DNA of 8,809 nt from assembly GCA_934511335.1 (NCBI GenBank), contig CAKSWL010000075.1, forward strand, positions 1 to 8,809. Direction: 5' to 3'. Within the stretch, counting starts at the first letter, position 1. Every line of letters begins with the position of its first letter. The position numbers and the translations under genes were made by a program. Of this stretch, positions 5,487-8,809 are shown piece after piece. This stretch comes from an uncultured Cloacibacillus sp. GTDB taxonomy: Bacteria; Synergistota; Synergistia; Synergistales; Synergistaceae. Below the pieces are notes generated by a model. It was given only the letters and a program-made list of their open reading frames with translations, searched no databases and had not been told where the DNA came from.

Positions 5487-6137
5487 TTAAGCCCTGGGAT
5501 CCTCCGCCACATGCTCGACGGCCGCCGCGAAGGCGTCGCAGGCCGCTTTGCAAGCTGACTGCGAGCCGGTTAGCAGGCCGCCGCCGAAGTTGGTCTCGGA
5601 GGGCGGGGCGTAAAAGACGCACATACGGACGTCGGCGGCCTTCATCGCGGCGTCGATGCCGTAGACCGCCTCCAGCGGCGGCGCGATCAGGTAGGCCAGC
5701 GCCTCGCCCTCGGCGACGCCCGCCATCTTAGAGAGGTAGGAGCCGGTGCGCGATATGCAGAAGGCGTAGTAGGGCACCGTATCGTCGTCGTTCGCCGAGA
5801 CGAAGTGCGCCACGTTCTCTATCATATCCACCGCCGCCGCAAGGCCGCTTTTGACCTCGGCGGGATTCGGACCCGCCAAGACGCCGATGATCTCTCCCGC
5901 AAACTTCGTCGTCGCGTTGCCGGCGCCCGCGTACATGCTCTTCGCGTAGACGACCTGGACGTCGGCGGCCTTCGTCGCCTCGTCGAGCGCCGTGTAGGTG
6001 ACGTCGTCGGAGTCCGAGGTGATGAGCGCCAGCGAACGCTGAGCGGGCGCGAGGCCGAGCTCTTTGGCGAGAGAGGAGTCGACGTTGGGAATTATCTTTG
6101 TCGCCAGTACATTTGCCTTCAAAGGATCTCTTTTCAT
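5487..6137 (-). CDS. eutL: EutL, tandem-BMC trimeric shell protein
   Basis: EutL is a two-BMC-domain trimer with a gated central pore in the shell facets. The 216-residue length matches the family (about 219 in E. coli). The first domain spans about 30-110 (LALITSDSDDVTYTALDEAT, then KAADVQVVYAKSMYAG) and the second about 140-212 (GEALAYLIAPPLEAVYGID, then AMKAADVRMCVF). The acidic SDSDD patch at 41-45 falls where EutL is reported to bind ethanolamine. FGGGLLTG (184-191) is in the second pore-loop region. The ATG at 6137 has GGGGAGG with an 8-nt spacer and lies 17 nt after the eutC stop. Confidence 0.96.
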   Translation of the reverse strand: MKRDPLKANVLATKIIPNVDSSLAKELGLAPAQRSLALITSDSDDVTYTALDEATKAADVQVVYAKSMYAGAGNATTKFAGEIIGVLAGPNPAEVKSGLAAAVDMIENVAHFVSANDDDTVPYYAFCISRTGSYLSKMAGVAEGEALAYLIAPPLEAVYGIDAAMKAADVRMCVFYAPPSETNFGGGLLTGSQSACKAACDAFAAAVEHVAEDPRA

Positions 6138-6154
6138 AGCCCGTGCCTCCCCTG

Positions 6155-7069
6155 CTACAGCTTTAGATCTGTGCCGCTGGCCTTCTTTTCCAGCATTATC
6201 TTGATGACCTCCGCGATGTGGGCTCCCGCCTCCACCGGCGGCGTGCCGTCCCGGTGGATGTTGGAAATAACCGTCCGGCGCGCCTCTGGCATGCCGACCG
6301 TACCCTTATAGGTGATGTAGGCGGACATTGATTCGGCGGTAATCAGCCCTGGACGTTCGCCGACGAGGTCGCAGGTGACGGTCGCTCCCGTGAGCTCAGT
6401 GATTTCATCCTCAACGCCGACGCGCCCGTATTCGACAAAGAAGGGCGTGCCCACGTCGATGCCGTAGCTCTGGAGCCCCTGCAGGAGGGCAGGGAGCAGG
6501 TCGGGAATGTTCGCCGCCACCGCCGCCGAGGATAGCCCGTCGGAGACGAAAACCTGGACGGCAGGGTTCTTTTTGCATTTTTCCTTCACCATCGCCGCGC
6601 CTGCGGGGTCGAGCCTGCGTCCAAGGTCTGGGCGGGTGAGATATTCGTCCTTGCTGGTGCACATGGTGCGCACGACGAAGAGCCCCTGCCTTTCGACGAA
6701 CGCAATATCCATCGGCGAGAAGACCGCGTCCTGCGCCGCGGAGTGCGCCGCGCGGAACTCGAGCACCGGCAGCGTCTTGTAGCGCGCGCCGGCCTTGCCG
6801 ATTCCAAGGCGGGCGGGGGTGTATTGTTTTAGGTCATAGTAGGCGTCGCGGTTCACCGGGTTCTCCACCAGATATTGTTTGCGGATATCGATCGCCGAGA
6901 CGTCGGGAACAAAGCCGTCGCCGACCATAACGGCGCTCGCAGCCGCCGCCCCGCCTGTATCTCCGCCGCCCTTCTCAGCCGCGGCCGCACTGGGGGCCGC
7001 TGTACCGCCGAGGTTCATCTCTGTCAGCACCTGTTCTATAATCGCCTTAAGCGCATCCTGATCTACCAT
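6155..7069 (-). CDS. eutC: EutC, ethanolamine ammonia-lyase small subunit
   Basis: EutC pairs with EutB to form the adenosylcobalamin-dependent lyase that splits ethanolamine into acetaldehyde and ammonia; it provides part of the cobalamin site. The 304-residue product (about 295 in E. coli) begins [18 protein letters not shown], an amphipathic helix like the known EutC encapsulation signal, followed by an Ala/Gly-rich linker (about 20-48). The conserved body contains [13 protein letters not shown] (about 88-100), a [13 protein letters not shown] segment, and [19 protein letters not shown] near the C-terminal third. The ATG at 7069 has AGGAGG, overlapping the eutB stop, with an 8-nt spacer. 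A TTG two codons upstream at 7075 lies too close to that site and is rejected. The gap to eutB is 12 nt. Confidence 0.96.
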   Translation of the reverse strand: MVDQDALKAIIEQVLTEMNLGGTAAPSAAAAEKGGGDTGGAAAASAVMVGDGFVPDVSAIDIRKQYLVENPVNRDAYYDLKQYTPARLGIGKAGARYKTLPVLEFRAAHSAAQDAVFSPMDIAFVERQGLFVVRTMCTSKDEYLTRPDLGRRLDPAGAAMVKEKCKKNPAVQVFVSDGLSSAAVAANIPDLLPALLQGLQSYGIDVGTPFFVEYGRVGVEDEITELTGATVTCDLVGERPGLITAESMSAYITYKGTVGMPEARRTVISNIHRDGTPPVEAGAHIAEVIKIMLEKKASGTDLKL

Positions 7070-7081
7070 TTTCAAAGCCTC

Positions 7082-8452
7082 CTATCTGCCAGCGAACACC
7101 GAGGCGTCTCCCGCAAGCGGCGTCAGACGCCCGTCCCTTAGGAAGCCCATCTTTTCGAGCCACTCCTCGAAGGGCTTGATGGGGCGCAGGCCGAATATCT
7201 CACGCAGCGTCTGTGCCTCGTGATAGCCGGTGCACTGGTACATGAGCATGCAGTCGTCGCCCTGAGGGACGCCCATGATGTAGTTGCAGCCGGCGGCCAC
7301 AAGCAGCGCCGCGAGGTTTTCTATGTCGTTCTGGTCGGCCTTCATGTGGTTTGTGTAGCAGGCGTCGCAGCCCATCGGGACGCCGGAAAGCTTGCCCATG
7401 AAGTGGTCCTCGAGCCCCGCGCGCGTCACCTGCTTTGAATCGTAAAGATACTCCGGCCCGATGAAGCCGACGACGGTATTGACAAGGAAGGGATGATAAT
7501 GGCGGGCAAATCCGTAGCAGCGCGCCTCCATCGTCAGCTGGTCCCAGCCGTTGTGCGCCTCCGAAGAGAGCTCCGAGCCCTGCCCCGTCTCAAAATACAT
7601 CACGTTCGGCCCCGTCGAGGTGCCGTGGCGGAGCATCATCTCGCGTCCCTCATCAAGCATCGCGGCGGTGAGGCCGAAGGCTTCGTTGCCCTTCTGCGAG
7701 CCGGCGATCGACTGGAACATCAGGTCGATCGGCGCGTTAAACTTACGCATCGCCTCCGTCTGCGTCGTCACATGCGCGAGGACGCAGATCTGCGTCGGCA
7801 CCTCCCATTTATTCTTAAATTCGTCGAACAGCTTGAGAATGCGCGCCACCGACTCGACGCCGTCGTCGACGGGATTCAGCCCGAGCACCGCGTCGCCGCA
7901 GCCGAGGCTGAAGCCCTCCATCACCGAGGCGATGATGCCTTTCGGGTCGTCGGTCGTGTTGTTCGGCTGCAGCCGCGAAGAGAAGGTCCCCGGCAGCCCG
8001 ATCGTCGTGTTGCAGCGGGCCGTCACCGGTATCTTTTTCGCCGCGTAGACGAGGTCGAGGTTGCTCATCAGTTTGCAGACGGCAGAGACCATCTCCGAGG
8101 TCAGCCCGCGCGATGCGCGGCGGATCATCTCCGTCGTCGTCTCCTCCCGCAGAAGCCATTCGCGGAATTCGCCGACCGCCTTGTTCTTGTGTTCGTCATA
8201 GATCCTTTCGCTGATGTCGTCCTGGATGATGCGTGTAACCTCGTCCTGCTCATAGGGCACGGCGGGGGTGTTGCGCAGCTCCGCGAGCGTCACCTCGGAA
8301 AGCACCACCTTCGCGGCGACCCGTTCCTCCGCGTTCTCCGCGGCGATCCCCGCGAGCTTGTCGCCGGATTTTTCCTCATTCGCCTTGGCCATCACCTCGC
8401 GCAGCGACTTAAATTCATAGGTATGGCCCAAAAGTTTTGTCTTGAGCTTCAT
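7082..8452 (-). CDS. eutB: EutB, ethanolamine ammonia-lyase large subunit
   Basis: EutB is the catalytic TIM-barrel subunit of the B12-dependent lyase. At 456 residues it matches E. coli EutB (453) closely from start (MKLKTKLLGHTYEF) to end. Substrate-binding residues fall in the expected places: R160 and Q162 in SSRLQPNN, N193 in VLGLNPVDD, E288 in YFETGQGSELS, and D363 in GCDACYTNH. The segments VNTVVGFIGPEYLY (324-337) and AGLEDHFMGKLSG (345-357) are hallmarks of the family. Nothing suggests a lesion. The ATG at 8452 has GAGGTGA about 8 nt upstream. It follows eutA after 64 nt, a longer gap than most, with a stem-loop at the eutA stop. The EutBC pair would require adenosylcobalamin from EutT encoded downstream. 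Confidence 0.98.
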   Translation of the reverse strand: MKLKTKLLGHTYEFKSLREVMAKANEEKSGDKLAGIAAENAEERVAAKVVLSEVTLAELRNTPAVPYEQDEVTRIIQDDISERIYDEHKNKAVGEFREWLLREETTTEMIRRASRGLTSEMVSAVCKLMSNLDLVYAAKKIPVTARCNTTIGLPGTFSSRLQPNNTTDDPKGIIASVMEGFSLGCGDAVLGLNPVDDGVESVARILKLFDEFKNKWEVPTQICVLAHVTTQTEAMRKFNAPIDLMFQSIAGSQKGNEAFGLTAAMLDEGREMMLRHGTSTGPNVMYFETGQGSELSSEAHNGWDQLTMEARCYGFARHYHPFLVNTVVGFIGPEYLYDSKQVTRAGLEDHFMGKLSGVPMGCDACYTNHMKADQNDIENLAALLVAAGCNYIMGVPQGDDCMLMYQCTGYHEAQTLREIFGLRPIKPFEEWLEKMGFLRDGRLTPLAGDASVFAGR

Positions 8453-8498
8453 GCAGCTATCACCTCTTTATTTTTCGTATGCCGCTGATTTGAGAGCG

Positions 8499-8518
8499 GA
8501 AGGAAAATCTTTCCCTTC
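8499..8518 (-). other. Stem-loop at the eutA stop codon
   Basis: In the transcript, GAAGGGAA, loop AGAU, UUUCCUUC forms an 8-bp stem with one G-U pair. It overlaps the eutA stop codon and lies in the 64-nt eutA-eutB gap. The following bases are CGCUCUC, not a U-run, so it is not a convincing terminator. It may affect mRNA processing or the balance of EutA and EutB; this is inference. Confidence 0.4.
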
Positions 8519-8809
8519 AGGAGTTGAAAATCAGCGTCTTTATCACTACCGGCAGCACGTGGCCGCCAAATACCGGTTCGCCTAAATCTATATAATCGCC
8601 GCTTGCCGAATGTATCCCATCGATACATATCACCGGCTTTTTATGGGCGAGTTTGACATTTAGCGCGTGCCCAAGAGCCTTGCCGACGTCAGTCTCCACG
8701 ACGACGATCAGCGGGTAAGGGCCCTCTATCACGGCGTGCGCCCCGGAAATCACCGCCTCGGCGAGCCGCTGCACCGCGGCGAAGGACTTGTAGCGGTCGC
8801 CCGCAAGCG
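8517..8809 (-). CDS. eutA: EutA, ethanolamine ammonia-lyase reactivating factor, C-terminal fragment
   Basis: The last 96 codons of a gene that enters from the right edge; the reading frame stays open to position 8809, so the start is outside the window. EutA is an ATP-dependent chaperone-like protein that releases inactivated cobalamin from EutBC. The fragment shows EGPYPLIVVVETDVGKALG, then HKKPVICIDGIHSASGDYID, and ends LPVVIKTLIF, the conserved C-terminal core of EutA. It contains the end of an actin-like domain, but the nucleotide motifs lie upstream. A GTG at 8774 is internal and not the start, as upstream codons continue the family sequence (LAGDRYKSFAAV). Its position ahead of eutBC is the usual eutABC order. 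Confidence 0.9.
   Translation of the reverse strand, partial: LAGDRYKSFAAVQRLAEAVISGAHAVIEGPYPLIVVVETDVGKALGHALNVKLAHKKPVICIDGIHSASGDYIDLGEPVFGGHVLPVVIKTLIFNS

Noticed and set aside
270..5969. The 11-mer ACGTCGGCGGC recurs at 270-280, 1592-1602, 5401-5411, 5629-5639 and 5959-5969
   Set aside because: Each copy encodes Ala-Ala-Asp-Val on the minus strand, mostly in the conserved KAADV segment of BMC domains. Shared protein motif and codon bias explain it without a regulatory repeat.
7493..8488. Long plus-strand open frame (331 codons) opposite eutB, and similar ones opposite pduL (1546-2217) and eutT (2232-2918)
   Set aside because: The translations are Arg/His/Ala-rich with no family resemblance. 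They lie antisense to well-recognised genes; GC-rich codon use readily leaves antisense frames open.
8772..8774. GTG at 8774 as the start of a short independent gene
   Set aside because: The frame continues open to the window edge and the upstream codons read on as EutA, so this is the 3' end of a larger gene.

Overview
All genes in this GC-rich window lie on the minus strand. They form one tightly packed ethanolamine-utilization (eut) bacterial microcompartment operon, transcribed from the right edge towards the left. Transcription order is eutA (3' end only), eutB, eutC, eutL, an EutK-like BMC protein, eutE, eutM, eutT, pduL, eutJ, an unnamed 95-residue protein, eutN, and the first 40 codons of a PduS/RnfC-like SLBB reductase. 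No promoter or convincing intrinsic terminator is visible, so the operon starts beyond position 8809 and continues past position 1.

Organism: the gene set (eutT of the Cys-poor type, PduL as phosphotransacylase, EutJ, a PduS-like reductase) resembles eut loci of Firmicutes and related anaerobes more than the enterobacterial 17-gene operon. The GC-rich codon use suggests a high-GC anaerobe such as a Synergistota member or a high-GC clostridium. This is inference only; there is no marker gene in the window.

Right part (8809-6155): the catalytic core. EutBC is the adenosylcobalamin-dependent ethanolamine ammonia-lyase, which makes acetaldehyde and ammonia, and EutA is its reactivating factor. 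Middle (6137-3104): shell genes eutL, an EutK-like protein with an unusual basic tail, and eutM, with the acylating acetaldehyde dehydrogenase eutE between them. Left part (2954-1): eutT makes adenosylcobalamin, PduL turns acetyl-CoA into acetyl-phosphate and recycles CoA, EutJ is an Hsp70-like protein, EutN is the pentameric vertex protein, and the PduS-like product probably reduces cobalamin for EutT.

Most junctions are short (3-17 nt) or overlap as ATGA, and purine-rich Shine-Dalgarno sites sit at a regular spacing of about 8 nt. Three junctions are longer: eutA-eutB, eutE-eutM and eutM-eutT. Each holds GC-rich or near-perfect stem-loops without a U-tract, perhaps tuning the relative amounts of shell and enzymes.

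Most interesting points: (1) the 95-residue protein joins an encapsulation-peptide-like helix to a small module also found at the N terminus of EutT in this same operon (and, from memory, of EutQ); (2) the EutK-like shell protein ends in a SAP/Rho_N-like basic helical tail rather than the helix-turn-helix of enterobacterial EutK; (3) amphipathic targeting-like helices occur on EutC, PduL, the 95-residue protein and, unusually, at the C terminus of EutE.
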